Positions 16,750 to 25,855 of a DNA stretch of 64,000 nucleotides are shown here, piece by piece. The notes beneath the pieces are model-generated. The model had not been told where the DNA came from and ran no database searches. It saw only the letters and a program-made list of their open reading frames with translations. Each line of letters starts with the position of its first letter. Position 1 is the first letter of the stretch. The translations under genes were made by a program, and so were the position numbers. This DNA comes from Streptomyces sp. MJM8645 (GTDB lineage: Bacteria > Actinomycetota > Actinomycetes > Streptomycetales > Streptomycetaceae): assembly GCF_001625365.1 (NCBI RefSeq), contig NZ_LJJF01000001.1, positions 124,001-188,000 of the forward strand, given 5' to 3'.

Positions 16750-19119
16750 ATGCGGAGTACCCAGCGAGTCCGGCGCAGAGCGATGGCGGGGGCGTCCGCC
16801 GCAGCCGTGGTGGGGGCGCTGCTGGCGCTGCCCGGCGGCGTCGCCCAGGCGGCGTCACCCGACGTGGTGATCAGCCAGGTGTACGGCGGGGGCGGCAACT
16901 CCGGTGCCCCGTACGCCAACGACTTCATCGAGCTGTACAACCGCGGCACCGCGCCGGTGTCCGTCACCGGCTGGACGGTGCAGTACGCCTCGGCGGGCGG
17001 CACGTCCTGGGGGCGGACCACGCTGTCCGGCACGATCGCGCCGGGGCGTTTCCTCCTGGTGCAGGAGGCCGCCGGGGCCGGGACGGGCGCGGCACTGCCG
17101 ACGCCGGACGCCACCGGGACCCTCAACCTGGCCGCGACCTCCGGCAAGGTCGCGCTGGTCACCAACGGCACGGCGCTGACCTGCGGTTCGGGCTGCGCGA
17201 CGCAGCCCGGGGTGAAGGACCTGGTCGGCTACGGGTCGAGCGCCAGCTCCGCCGAGGGCTCGCCGACCGGCAACCTGTCCAACGCCACCGCCGCCCTGCG
17301 CGTCGGCGGCGGCGCCACCGACACCGACAACAACGCGGCGGACTTCACCATCGGCGCCCCGACGCCGCGCAACTCCGCCTCCACCGGCGGCGGCACCACC
17401 ACCGGCGCCCGAATACACGACATCCAGGGCGCGGCCCGCACCTCCCCGCTCGCCGGCAGCGCCGTGAGCGCGGTGCCCGGCGTGGTCACCGCCGTCGGGC
17501 CCAACGGCTTCTGGTACCAGGACCCGCAGCCCGACAACGACCCCGGCACCAGCGAGGGCGTCTACGTCTACACCGCCGGCGCCCCCACCGTCGCCGTCGG
17601 CGACTCCGTCACGGTGAGCGCCACCGTCAGCCAGTACCGCCCCGGCGGCAGCGGCGGCACCACCAACCTGTCGATCACCGAACTCACCGCGCCCAGCGTC
17701 ACGGTGATCGCCCACAACGCGCCGCTGCCCGCGCCCACCCTGGTCGGCCCCGGCGGGCGGGTGCCCCCCGCGGCGGTGATCTCCAGCGTCACCGGCGGGG
17801 ACGTCGAGACCGCCGGGAACTACCAACCCGCCACCGACGGCATCGACTTCTGGGCCTCGCTGGAGGGCATGCGGGTCGAGATCGACAACCCGGCCGTGGT
17901 CGGCCCCAGCAACAAGTACGGCGACCTCCCCGTCGTGCCCCAGGGCAGCACCACCCGCACCAACCGGGGCGGCATCCTGCTCCAGGCGAACGACGGCAAC
18001 CCGGAGCGGGTGACCCTGGCGAACGCGCTCGCGCCCACCCCCGCCGCCAACGTCGGCGACACCCTGACCGGCGCGACCGTCGGCGTGCTCGACTACTCCT
18101 TCGGCAACTTCAAGCTCCAGGTCACCGCGACCCCGGCAGTCACCTCCGGCAACCTCGCCCCCGAGGTCACCGCCGCCCCGACAGCCGGCCAGCTCGCCGC
18201 CGCCACCTTCAACGTGGAGAACCTCTCCCCCGCCGACCCGCAGAGCAAGTTCGACGGCCTCGCGGCGGGCATCGTCACCAACCTGCGCGCGCCCGACCTC
18301 GTCGCCCTGGAGGAGATCCAGGACAACAGCGGCCCCACCGACGACGGCACCACCGCCCCCGGCCAGACCCTCGCCAAGCTCACCGCCGCCATCTCGGCGG
18401 CCGGCGGCCCGGCCTACTCCTACCGCCAGATCGACCCGGTGGACGGCCAGGACGGCGGCCAGCCCGGCGGCAACATCCGCCAGGTGTTCCTGTTCCGCAC
18501 CGACCGCGGCCTGAGCTTCACCGACCGCCCCGGCGCCGGCTCCACCACCGCCGACTCGGTGGTCAACAACGGCGGCACGCCCCAACTCGCCTACTCCCCC
18601 GGCCGGATCGACCCGACCAACACGGCGTTCAACTCCAGCCGCAAGCCGCTCGCCGGCGAGTTCCGCTGGAACGGCAAGCCGGTCTTCGTGATCGCCAACC
18701 ACTTCAACTCCAAGGGCGGGGACCAGCCCCTGTTCGGCCGCTACCAGCCGCCCGCGCACCCGTCCGAGACCCAGCGCCACAACCAGGCGACAGCGGTGAA
18801 GAGCTTCACCGACCAGATCCTGGCGGTGGACCCGAACGCGGCGGTCATCGTGCTCGGCGACCTCAACGACTTCGAGTTCTCGCAGACCGCCGACATCCTC
18901 ACCGCCGGCGGCTCGCTGACCGACCTGCCGCGCACCCTGCCGCTGCCCGAGCGCTACACCTACGTGTACGAGGGCAACTCCCAGGTGCTGGACCACATCC
19001 TCATCTCCGGCGCGCTGGCGGCGAAGCCGTACAGCTACGACATCGTGCACATCAACAGCGAGTTCAGCACCCAGCTGAGCGACCACGACCCGCAGGTCGT
19101 GCGGATCCCGCTGCCCTGA
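16750..19119 (+). CDS. Secreted ExeM/NucH-type endonuclease/exonuclease/phosphatase-family nuclease
   Basis: A 789-aa exported protein. An Ala-rich Sec signal peptide (cleavage near AQAASP) is followed by a lamin-tail domain (PDVVISQVYGGGGNSGA, about residues 35-150), an OB-like nuclease-associated region (ARIHDIQGAARTSPLAG) and a C-terminal endonuclease/exonuclease/phosphatase domain. Active-site segments ATFNVENL, VALEEIQDN, ANHFNSKG, LGDLND and QLSDHDPQ are all intact. It probably degrades extracellular DNA for phosphate or nucleotides. The start ATG has AGGAGG 7 nt upstream. Confidence 0.88.
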   Translation: MRSTQRVRRRAMAGASAAAVVGALLALPGGVAQAASPDVVISQVYGGGGNSGAPYANDFIELYNRGTAPVSVTGWTVQYASAGGTSWGRTTLSGTIAPGRFLLVQEAAGAGTGAALPTPDATGTLNLAATSGKVALVTNGTALTCGSGCATQPGVKDLVGYGSSASSAEGSPTGNLSNATAALRVGGGATDTDNNAADFTIGAPTPRNSASTGGGTTTGARIHDIQGAARTSPLAGSAVSAVPGVVTAVGPNGFWYQDPQPDNDPGTSEGVYVYTAGAPTVAVGDSVTVSATVSQYRPGGSGGTTNLSITELTAPSVTVIAHNAPLPAPTLVGPGGRVPPAAVISSVTGGDVETAGNYQPATDGIDFWASLEGMRVEIDNPAVVGPSNKYGDLPVVPQGSTTRTNRGGILLQANDGNPERVTLANALAPTPAANVGDTLTGATVGVLDYSFGNFKLQVTATPAVTSGNLAPEVTAAPTAGQLAAATFNVENLSPADPQSKFDGLAAGIVTNLRAPDLVALEEIQDNSGPTDDGTTAPGQTLAKLTAAISAAGGPAYSYRQIDPVDGQDGGQPGGNIRQVFLFRTDRGLSFTDRPGAGSTTADSVVNNGGTPQLAYSPGRIDPTNTAFNSSRKPLAGEFRWNGKPVFVIANHFNSKGGDQPLFGRYQPPAHPSETQRHNQATAVKSFTDQILAVDPNAAVIVLGDLNDFEFSQTADILTAGGSLTDLPRTLPLPERYTYVYEGNSQVLDHILISGALAAKPYSYDIVHINSEFSTQLSDHDPQVVRIPLP

Positions 19120-19133
19120 CGCACGACACCGGC

Positions 19134-19173
19134 GCGGTGCCGGCCTCACCCCTGGCGGGGAGGCCGGCACCGC
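19134..19173. terminator. Bidirectional terminator hairpin
   Basis: GCGGTGCCGGCCTC pairs perfectly with GAGGCCGGCACCGC (14-bp stem) between convergent genes. Confidence 0.75.
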
Positions 19174-19182
19174 GTTCGCCGT

Positions 19183-21303
19183 TCAGCCTCCGGCCACGGC
19201 GGCCAGCAGGGCGCGCAGGGCCTCGTCGTCGCGGATGCCGGCGCCCGCGAAACAGCCCCCGACGATCCGGCGGTCCCGCCCGGCGAGGTCGGCGAGGCGG
19301 CGGCGCTGACCGTCGTCCAGGGCTGTGGTGCCCAGGGCCGCCAGGGCCTCGCCCGCGCCCCGGAGGTCCGACTCGGTCTCGGCCGCGCGCAGGGCGGCCT
19401 CGGCCAAGCGCCCTCGGTCGAGAGCGGCGCCGTCGGCCACCGCGAGGAGGGCCAGCACGGCGGCCGGGGCCTTCACCCGGTCGGCGAGCAGCCCGTCGAG
19501 CCTGGCGGTGAGCGGGCGGGCGGCCGGCCCCAGGAGGGCGGCGACGCGGGCCGCGCGGACGGCCGTCCGGTCGAACCACGCCCCGTCATCGGCGCGCCGC
19601 AGGACGCCGTCCAGGATCGGGACGACCTCGGCCGCGTCCCCGGTGATCCGCCACAGCGCGTCGGCCACCGCCAGGTCGGCCTCCAGCACCGGAGAGGTGT
19701 CGGGCGCGCCTCCGGCGCTGAGCGCGGCGCGCAGGGCGGGGGCCAGCGAGAGGGCCCCGGGGCCCAGGTCGGCGGCGGCCCGGGCGGCCTCGGCGACCGC
19801 GTACGGGCCGGCCACGAGCCGATCGGCGAGTACCCCGAGCAGCGCCTCGGGATCACCGGTGAGGTCGTACAGCGCCCGGGCCGCCGCGACGGAACCGGGC
19901 ACCTCCCGCAGCGCGGCGGCGGCGCGGTCACGCTCCGCCGCCGGGCCGTCCACCGCGACGGCCGCGACGGCGGCCGCCGCCTCCGGGCGGTGCGGCAGCA
20001 CCGCGCACAGCTCGGGCAGGGCCGGAGCGGCCGCGCGGCCCCACTGGCGCACCAGGCGGAACAGCTGGTGGTGCTCGTTGCCGCCGAGCTGCCCGGCCGT
20101 CAGCCGGGCGCGGACGGCGGCGAGCAGCGCGGGATCGAAGGGGAACGGCGCATCGTCGGGGGCCCGCTGGCCGGCCGCGGCCTCCAGCGCGCGCGGGCGC
20201 CGGCCCAGGGCACGGGCGAGCAGCGGGGCCGCCGTCCGGGGTGCGACCAGAACGAGCGCGGCCAGGGCCTCGTCGGCGGGCCCGTCCTCGGCCTGCGCGG
20301 CCCGGGCGGCCAGCCCCGGGGCGGCCTCGGCGGCGGCCGGGCCCAGGTTGCCGAGCAGGTGCACCACGTCGGGGTCGGCGACGAGCTGGGCGAGCGCCGG
20401 GAGCAGCCGCCGGGGCGCGCTGCGCGACAGCTGGCAGGCGTGGTCGGCCGCCCAGACGGCCTCGGCCCGCACCTCGGGGCGCTCGTCGCGCAGGGCCCGG
20501 TCGAGCAGGGCGTAGGCGGCGTCGCGGTCGGCGGGCGTCTCGCGCAGCAGCAGCTCCTCGGTGATCGCGCGCAACGGCTCCCGGCGGTCCAGGTCGTACC
20601 GGTCGGCGGCGACCGGGTCGGCGGGCAGCAGGGCGAGGACGGCGGCGTGGTGGGCGCCCGTCCACGGCTCGCCCGCGTCCAGCCCGGCGAGGACCGCGGC
20701 CAGGCGCAGCGGCGCCGGCGTGTCCTCGCCCAGCAGCGGCCCGGCCTCGGCGGCGGCCCCGGACCGGTCCAACCGGCCGAGGGCGGTGAGCAGTTCGCCG
20801 CGGACAACGGGGTCGGTCTCGCTCGCCCAGCGGCGGCGCAGCGCGGGCAGGGCGGGCTCGACGGCCCTGGTCTGGCCGACGGCCCAGGCGGCAGCCTGCC
20901 GGACGCCGGCGCTGCCGTCCGCCAGCAGCGGCAGCAGCAGCGGGAGTTGGCCGACGACGGCAGCCCGGACGGGAGCGGGCGGGCCCTCCCCGCCACCGCC
21001 CCGCTCCCCGTCCCACTCGCCCTCGCTCTCGGCCAACCCGCCGAGCAGGCCCAGGACTTCGACCGTCCCGCAGCCGGCCGCCGCGATCCGGGCCAGATAG
21101 GGGACGGCGTCCGCGCTGGCGGTGTACACCGAACCCTGGTGGAGGATGCACGAGTAGAGCTCGGCGAGCGCCTCGTCGGCCTGCTCGCCCCCTGCGGCGA
21201 GCGCGCGCAGCAGCCCGGGCAGGTCTTCGGCGGGTCCGTAGGCGTGCGACACGGACGCCCAGGGGTGGGCGTCGAGTCCGTCGAGGGCGTGGGCGAGGTC
21301 CAT
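19183..21303 (-). CDS. HEAT-repeat protein, function unknown
   Basis: A 706-aa Ala/Leu/Arg-rich soluble protein made almost wholly of helical repeats. Repeat cores recur every 30-40 residues, such as GVRQAAAWAVGQ, PVVRGELLTALGRLD and PEVRAEAVWAADHA. The N-terminal part (ALAELYSCILHQGSVYTASADAVPYLARIA) is conserved in related actinobacterial HEAT proteins. It has no signal peptide or catalytic motif, so a protein-binding scaffold is the best guess. The gene lies alone, with a terminator at its 3' end. Confidence 0.75.
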   Translation of the reverse strand: MDLAHALDGLDAHPWASVSHAYGPAEDLPGLLRALAAGGEQADEALAELYSCILHQGSVYTASADAVPYLARIAAAGCGTVEVLGLLGGLAESEGEWDGERGGGGEGPPAPVRAAVVGQLPLLLPLLADGSAGVRQAAAWAVGQTRAVEPALPALRRRWASETDPVVRGELLTALGRLDRSGAAAEAGPLLGEDTPAPLRLAAVLAGLDAGEPWTGAHHAAVLALLPADPVAADRYDLDRREPLRAITEELLLRETPADRDAAYALLDRALRDERPEVRAEAVWAADHACQLSRSAPRRLLPALAQLVADPDVVHLLGNLGPAAAEAAPGLAARAAQAEDGPADEALAALVLVAPRTAAPLLARALGRRPRALEAAAGQRAPDDAPFPFDPALLAAVRARLTAGQLGGNEHHQLFRLVRQWGRAAAPALPELCAVLPHRPEAAAAVAAVAVDGPAAERDRAAAALREVPGSVAAARALYDLTGDPEALLGVLADRLVAGPYAVAEAARAAADLGPGALSLAPALRAALSAGGAPDTSPVLEADLAVADALWRITGDAAEVVPILDGVLRRADDGAWFDRTAVRAARVAALLGPAARPLTARLDGLLADRVKAPAAVLALLAVADGAALDRGRLAEAALRAAETESDLRGAGEALAALGTTALDDGQRRRLADLAGRDRRIVGGCFAGAGIRDDEALRALLAAVAGG

Positions 21304-21334
21304 GGGCGGATCATCGCAGCCGCCACCGACAGTA

Positions 21335-21390
21335 CTCAGGCGTCCCGTAGTGCTCAGGCCTCCCGGCGGGTCAGGCGTCCCGGCGGGTCA
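21335..21390. repeat. 17-18-bp tandem repeat spanning the permease stop codon
   Basis: Units at 21335-21352, 21353-21370 and 21371-21387, plus a partial copy from 21388, share TCAGGC(G/C)TCCCG. Each unit has TCA (TGA on the minus strand); the copy at 21371-21373 is the actual stop of the ABC permease. Confidence 0.75.
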
Positions 21391-22153
21391 GGCTGAGGGC
21401 GGCCAGGGTGAGGGCGACGGCGAGGTAGCCGACGAGGGTGGCCAGGCAGCCGGCCGCGCCGAGCCGGTCGGTGCCGCCCGCGGAGGCGACGGTGCTGCCC
21501 AGGCCCTCGAAGACGCTCTGCAGGCCGAACCGGGTGGCGCCGTCACCGAGCGGCGCCAGCAGCATCGGCGAGAGGAAGAACAGGCCGAACAGCACGGCGA
21601 CGGCGCCCGCGGTGTGGCGCACCAGGAAGCCGAGCGCCAGGCCGAGCAGGGCGAAGACGGACAAGAACACGCCGCAGCCGACGACGGCGCGCGCCACGCC
21701 CGGGTCGCCGAGCGACACCGCCAGGTGCTTCCCGGCCAGGGCCCGTTGGCCGAGCAGGAAGGTCAGGAACGCCAGCAGCTGCCCGAGCAGCGCCGACACC
21801 CCGCCGACCACCAGCGCCTTGGCCGCGAGCACCTGGCCCCGCCGGGGCACGGCGGCCAGGGTGCTGCGGATCTGGCCGGTGGTGTACTCGCTGGAGGCGG
21901 CCAGGGTCCCCAGCGTGCCGATCGCCAGGACAGCGACGTAGAAGCCGCCGGAGAAGCCGTAGCGGACGGGGTCGAAGCGCTCGCGCTGGACGGCCGTCCA
22001 GACGTCCCAGTTGTCGGCGGCGCTGCCGTAGTCGATCAGGCCGATGAACAGGGCGGCGGCGAGCGCGACGACGGCGGTGAGCGGGGTCGCGCGGACGCTG
22101 CGCAGCTTGACCCACTCGCCGGCCAGTGCGCCTCGGGTGGTGGGGGCGGTCAT
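21371..22153 (-). CDS. ABC-2-type exporter permease
   Basis: A 260-aa membrane protein with six predicted helices, of the ABC-2 permease type that pairs with a CcmA-like ATPase. It begins GALAGEWVKLRSVRATPLTAV, the usual cytoplasmic lead-in, and contains SSEYTTGQIRSTLAAVPRRG, a conserved loop in these subunits. The ATG at 22153 has AGAGG 5 nt upstream. Its ATPase is encoded just before it, linked through a 38-bp duplication. The divergent two-component system probably controls the pair. Confidence 0.88.
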   Translation of the reverse strand: MTAPTTRGALAGEWVKLRSVRATPLTAVVALAAALFIGLIDYGSAADNWDVWTAVQRERFDPVRYGFSGGFYVAVLAIGTLGTLAASSEYTTGQIRSTLAAVPRRGQVLAAKALVVGGVSALLGQLLAFLTFLLGQRALAGKHLAVSLGDPGVARAVVGCGVFLSVFALLGLALGFLVRHTAGAVAVLFGLFFLSPMLLAPLGDGATRFGLQSVFEGLGSTVASAGGTDRLGAAGCLATLVGYLAVALTLAALSLTRRDA

Positions 22154-22224
22154 GTGGTCCTCTTTCCGGACGTAGTGGTGGTGACCGTCATGCGGTCCGC
22201 CTTCCGGACGTACCGGTGGTGGCG
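22149..22224. repeat. 38-bp tandem duplication at the ATPase/permease junction
   Basis: Copies at 22149-22186 and 22187-22224 are identical at 31 of 38 positions. Each contains, on the minus strand, a purine-rich ribosome-binding stretch followed by ATGA. The first copy supplies the permease start and the second holds the ATPase stop. Confidence 0.85.
22150..22191 (-). CDS. 13-aa relay ORF between ATPase and permease
   Basis: ATG at 22191 overlaps the ATPase TGA (ATGA), and this ORF's own TGA overlaps the permease ATG (again ATGA). It encodes MTVTTTTSGKRTT. It was created by the 38-bp duplication and probably only maintains translational coupling between the flanking genes. A functional peptide is unlikely. 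Confidence 0.4.
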   Translation of the reverse strand: MTVTTTTSGKRTT

Positions 22225-23120
22225 CGGTAGTCGACGGTCTCGCCGGTGGCGTCCAGGAACGCCTGCTCCAACGAGGCCTGCCGGAGGGTGAGTTCGTGGA
22301 CGCCGAGGCTGTGCGCGGCGGCCAGCTCGCCGATCGCCGCCGGTTCCAGGCCGCCGACGGCCAGTGCCCCGCCGGGCTCCTCGGTGACCGGGGCGGCCCC
22401 GGCGGCGCGCAGCAGCCGGGCCAGTTCGGCCGGCCGGGCGCAGCGGACCAGGACGTCGGTGCGCGCGTTCTCCGCGAGGAAGTCGGCGGTGGGGCGGTCC
22501 GCGACGAGCCGGCCGCGCCCGATGATCACCAGGTGGTCGGCGGTGACGGCCGTCTCGCTCATCAGGTGCGAGGAGAGCAGGACGGTCCGGCCCTCGGCGG
22601 CCAGGTCGCGCAGCAGGGTGCGGATCCAGTGCACGCCCTCCGGGTCGAGCCCGTTGACCGGTTCGTCGAGCAACAGGACGGGCGGGTCACCGAGCAGGGC
22701 GGCGGCGATGCCGAGGCGCTGCTTCATGCCGAGGGAGAACCGCCCGGCCTTGCGGCGGGCCACCTGCTCCAGGCCGGTGCGAGCCAGCACCTCGCGGACC
22801 CGGGACGGCCCGATGCCGTTGGTGACGGCGATGCCGAGCAGGTGGTGGTAGGCGGAGCGGGCGGGGTGGACGGCGCCGGCGTCGAGCAGCGCCCCGACTT
22901 CCCTCAGCGGGTGGCGCAGGGCCGCGTACGGCCGGCCGTTGACGGTCGCCCGCCCGCTGGTCGGGGCGTCCAGGCCGAGGATCATCCGCAGCGTGGTGGA
23001 CTTGCCCGAGCCGTTCGGCCCGAGGAAGCCGGTGACCTGTCCCGGCCGGACCGTGAAGGTCAGCCCGTCCACGGCGACGGCGCCGCCGTAGCGCTTGGTG
23101 AGGTCGCGTACCTCGATCAT
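22188..23120 (-). CDS. ABC exporter ATP-binding protein
   Basis: A 310-aa CcmA-type ATPase. It has Walker A GPNGSGKST, Q-loop, signature SLGMKQRL, Walker B PVLLLDEPVNGLDP and the switch His in LLSSHLMSET, all intact. The start is the ATG at 23120 with AAAGG before it; an upstream in-frame start would add 18 non-conserved residues. It pairs with the downstream permease. Exporters of this size in streptomycetes are often bacteriocin- or drug-type. The substrate is unknown. Confidence 0.92.
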   Translation of the reverse strand: MIEVRDLTKRYGGAVAVDGLTFTVRPGQVTGFLGPNGSGKSTTLRMILGLDAPTSGRATVNGRPYAALRHPLREVGALLDAGAVHPARSAYHHLLGIAVTNGIGPSRVREVLARTGLEQVARRKAGRFSLGMKQRLGIAAALLGDPPVLLLDEPVNGLDPEGVHWIRTLLRDLAAEGRTVLLSSHLMSETAVTADHLVIIGRGRLVADRPTADFLAENARTDVLVRCARPAELARLLRAAGAAPVTEEPGGALAVGGLEPAAIGELAAAHSLGVHELTLRQASLEQAFLDATGETVDYRATTGTSGRRTA

Positions 23121-23307
23121 CGTGGTGCCTTTCCGGGTTTCCCGGTCGGCCGAGGGGGCCGACGCGGGCTCCACGCTCCCGCCCGGGCCCGGTACGGGGC
23201 GTCCCGCCGTGGGGGGAGATCACGGTGTTCGGCGGGGCCGGCCTCTGCCCGTGGTCGTAGGCCCACAGGGCGATGCCGCGCGCGGGGGCCGCCGCTAGCC
23301 TGGGGAA

Positions 23308-24516
23308 ATGCCCCGTGCTCCGCATCCGCCGGTGACCAGGAGGCTGCGCCCGGGCCACTGGGTCGCGGTCGACCTGACGGTCTCGCTGGCCCTGACCGTG
23401 CTCACCTGGTTCCGGGTGCTGGACGCCTACCGGGTGTTCGACCCGCACCACCGCGGCTACCCGAAGCCGACGTCGGCGGAGCTGGTGACGGTGCTGGTGT
23501 GCGTGGTGGCGGTGGGCGCGGCCGCCGGGCTGCGCCGGCTCGCGCCGGTGGCCGCGGCCGGGGTGGTGTTCGCCGCCTGGGCGGTGGTGGTCACGGTGGC
23601 CGGGCAGCTGACGATCGCCAACCTGGCCGGGTTCCTGGTGGTGGTCGCGGCGGCGATGGTCGTCTACCTGGTCGCGGCCGCCGGGCCGATGCGGCTGGGC
23701 CTCACCGTCCTGGCGTTCGGTCTGGTCGGGGCCGGGCTGAGCCGATTCGGGTCGCGCGAGCTGTGGAACAACCTCGTGCTGTCCGCGCTGGAGGTCGTCA
23801 CCGCGTGGGCGCTCGGCTGCGCGGTGGCCCGCTACCGGGCGTACGGCGCCGAGTTGCGCCGGCACCAGGTCGACCTGGCCACGGCGGAGCTGGCCGAGGA
23901 GCGGATCCGGCTGGCCCGGGAGCTGCACGACGTGATCGCGCACAGCATGAGCGTGGTCAACGTCCAGGCCGGGTACGGCCGTTTCGTGATCGGGCGGGAT
24001 CCGGCGCAGGCCGAGCAGGCGCTGGCCGCGATCCAGGCGGTGAGCCGGGACGCGATGGTCGAGATGCGCGGCCTGCTGACCGTCCTGCGCGGCGCCGACG
24101 GGGCCGGGCTCGCGCCCGCACCCCGGCTGGCCGATCTGGACCGGCTGGTGGCGAGCAGCGCCGAGGCCGGGGTGCGGGTGGAGCTGCGGGTGGGCGGCGT
24201 GGTCCGGGAGCTGTCCGACGGGGTCGAGCTGTCCGCGTTCCGGATCGTCCAGGAGGCGCTGACCAACGTGGTGAAGCACGCGCACGCGGCCGAGGCGCGG
24301 GTCGCCGTGGAGTTCGAGGAGGAGGCGCTGGTGCTGGAGGTGAGCGACGCCGGTCGCGGCGGGCCGGTCGGGGTCGGCGGGCACGGATTGGCGGGAATGG
24401 CCGAGCGGGTCGGGCTGTACGAGGGCCGGTTGGAGGCCGGGCCGCTGCCGGGCGGCGGGTTCCGGGTGCGCGCCGTGCTGCCGCTGGCCGACGCGGGCGG
24501 GCAGGAAACGTCGTGA
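23308..24516 (+). CDS. Sensor histidine kinase (NarL/DesK class)
   Basis: A 402-aa kinase. The N-terminal half contains about five membrane segments (residues 20-175) with almost no extracellular domain, suggesting that it senses membrane state. The HisKA_3 dimerisation box (LARELHDVIAHSMSV) gives the phosphorylated His207. The C-terminal HATPase part (QEALTNVVKHAHA, GHGLAGMAERVGLYEG) is intact. It shares a GTGA overlap with the response regulator and is divergent from the ABC exporter, its likely target. Confidence 0.92.
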   Translation: MPRAPHPPVTRRLRPGHWVAVDLTVSLALTVLTWFRVLDAYRVFDPHHRGYPKPTSAELVTVLVCVVAVGAAAGLRRLAPVAAAGVVFAAWAVVVTVAGQLTIANLAGFLVVVAAAMVVYLVAAAGPMRLGLTVLAFGLVGAGLSRFGSRELWNNLVLSALEVVTAWALGCAVARYRAYGAELRRHQVDLATAELAEERIRLARELHDVIAHSMSVVNVQAGYGRFVIGRDPAQAEQALAAIQAVSRDAMVEMRGLLTVLRGADGAGLAPAPRLADLDRLVASSAEAGVRVELRVGGVVRELSDGVELSAFRIVQEALTNVVKHAHAAEARVAVEFEEEALVLEVSDAGRGGPVGVGGHGLAGMAERVGLYEGRLEAGPLPGGGFRVRAVLPLADAGGQETS

Positions 24517-25223
24517 CGGGAGACGCCGCGAACGGGGCACCCGCCGGCCCACCGATCCGGGTCGTGGTGGCCGACGACCAGACCCTGGTACGGGCGGGCC
24601 TGGCCGGGATCGTGGCCGCCGCCGACGGCTTCGAGGTGGTGGGCGAGGCCGCCGACGGGGCGCAGGCCGTCCGGCTGGCCCGCGCCGGGCAGCCGGACGT
24701 GGTGCTGATGGACATCCGGATGCCGGGCACGGACGGCCTGGCGGCCACCCGGCAGATCACCGCCGAGAGCGCCGTGCGGATCCTGATCCTCACCACCTTC
24801 GACCTCGACGAGTACATCTACGGCGCGCTGCGCGCGGGGGCGTCCGGCTTCCTGCTGAAGTCGACCCCGCCCGAGGAACTGCTGGCCGCGATCCGGGTGG
24901 TCGCCGCCGGGGAGGCGCTGCTGGCCCCGAGCGTCACCCGCCGGCTGATCCGCGAGTTCGCCGCCCGGCCGGCCGCCGAGCCGGCGACCGCCACGCCCGG
25001 CGGCGACGAGCGGGAGCGGGTCCTGCGCGCCGTCACCGGGCGGGAGTTGGAGGTGCTGACACTGATCGGCCGCGGGTTGACCAACGCCGAGATCGCCGAG
25101 CAGCTGTCCGTCAGCACCGGCACGGTCAAAACGCACGTCGGCCACCTGCTGGCCAAGCTCGCCGCCCGGGACCGCGTGCACCTGGTGATCACCGCCTACC
25201 GCGCGACCCTCGTCGAATCCTGA
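24513..25223 (+). CDS. NarL/LuxR-family response regulator
   Basis: A 236-aa regulator with an N-terminal receiver (DDQ acidic pair, phospho-acceptor Asp67 in VVLMDIRMPG, Lys in FLLKSTPPEELL) and a C-terminal LuxR helix-turn-helix (LTNAEIAEQLSVSTGTVKTHV). It starts with GTG overlapping the kinase stop by 4 nt. Together with the kinase it probably controls the divergent ABC exporter. A bidirectional terminator follows its stop codon. Confidence 0.92.
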   Translation: MTGDAANGAPAGPPIRVVVADDQTLVRAGLAGIVAAADGFEVVGEAADGAQAVRLARAGQPDVVLMDIRMPGTDGLAATRQITAESAVRILILTTFDLDEYIYGALRAGASGFLLKSTPPEELLAAIRVVAAGEALLAPSVTRRLIREFAARPAAEPATATPGGDERERVLRAVTGRELEVLTLIGRGLTNAEIAEQLSVSTGTVKTHVGHLLAKLAARDRVHLVITAYRATLVES

Positions 25224-25228
25224 CGGCC

Positions 25229-25251
25229 GCCCGCCCCAGGAGCCCTGGGGC
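25229..25251. terminator. Bidirectional terminator hairpin
   Basis: CCGCCCCAGG-AGC-CCTGGGGCGG, a perfect 10-bp stem with 3-nt loop, ends both the response-regulator transcript (plus) and the four-gene cyclase operon (minus). Confidence 0.8.
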
Positions 25252-25273
25252 GGACCGTGGACGGGACCGCGAC

Positions 25274-25855
25274 TCAGACCGGCCGCAGGGTCAGCGCGAA
25301 CTGGGGCAGTGCGAGGAGCAGCACGGCGGTTCCGGCCTCGATCCAGCGGTACTTCGCCCGGATGATCGCACTGGTCCCGGCCAGCGAGGACAACAGCGCC
25401 CCCACCGGATCACGACCCCCGCATTCGAAGGCGCGGCGCAGCCGCTCCACCCCCGCACCCGGCGCGATGTGCCCGAAGTAGGCCGGGCTGGTCGGGGCCT
25501 GCCGCTCGCCCTTCCGGTACCGGGGGGCGAGGGCGGCCACGAAGCAGGCGACGGCCAACAGCGCGCTCGCCACCGCGCTCCACCACAGGAACGGGACCGC
25601 CCAGGCCCGGGGCCCGGATCCGCCGCCGCTCCCGCCGCCCCCGCCCAGCGGGATGAACACCCCGAGGACCGCGCCGGTGAACGCCAGGAACACGGCGGCC
25701 TTGGCGTCGGCCCGGGTGAGCTCCATGCTGTTGGCGGCCACCAGGCGCTCGATCGCCGCCACCGCCGACGGGCTCGGGGCGGAGTCCGGGACGGTGGTAG
25801 AGGCGGCGGTCGGTGCGGTCGGCACCCGGCCGCCGGGTATGCCTGCGGCGGTCAC
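25274..25855 (-). CDS. Pycsar-type transmembrane effector (DUF5706/PycTM-like)
   Basis: A 193-aa protein, last gene of the cyclase operon, starting with GTG that overlaps the previous stop. After a disordered first 30 residues come an amphipathic helix, the RADAKAAVFL element (residues 48-57) characteristic of DUF5706/PycTM proteins at the start of TM1 (about 52-70), TM2 (about 86-110), a cytoplasmic segment and a SAIIRAKYRWIEAG helix entering TM3 (about 171-190). In known Pycsar systems such effectors bind cUMP or cCMP and damage the membrane, stopping phage growth. A Gly/Ser run after TM1 is unusual. The assignment is from pattern, not alignment. Confidence 0.75.
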   Translation of the reverse strand: MTAAGIPGGRVPTAPTAASTTVPDSAPSPSAVAAIERLVAANSMELTRADAKAAVFLAFTGAVLGVFIPLGGGGGSGGGSGPRAWAVPFLWWSAVASALLAVACFVAALAPRYRKGERQAPTSPAYFGHIAPGAGVERLRRAFECGGRDPVGALLSSLAGTSAIIRAKYRWIEAGTAVLLLALPQFALTLRPV

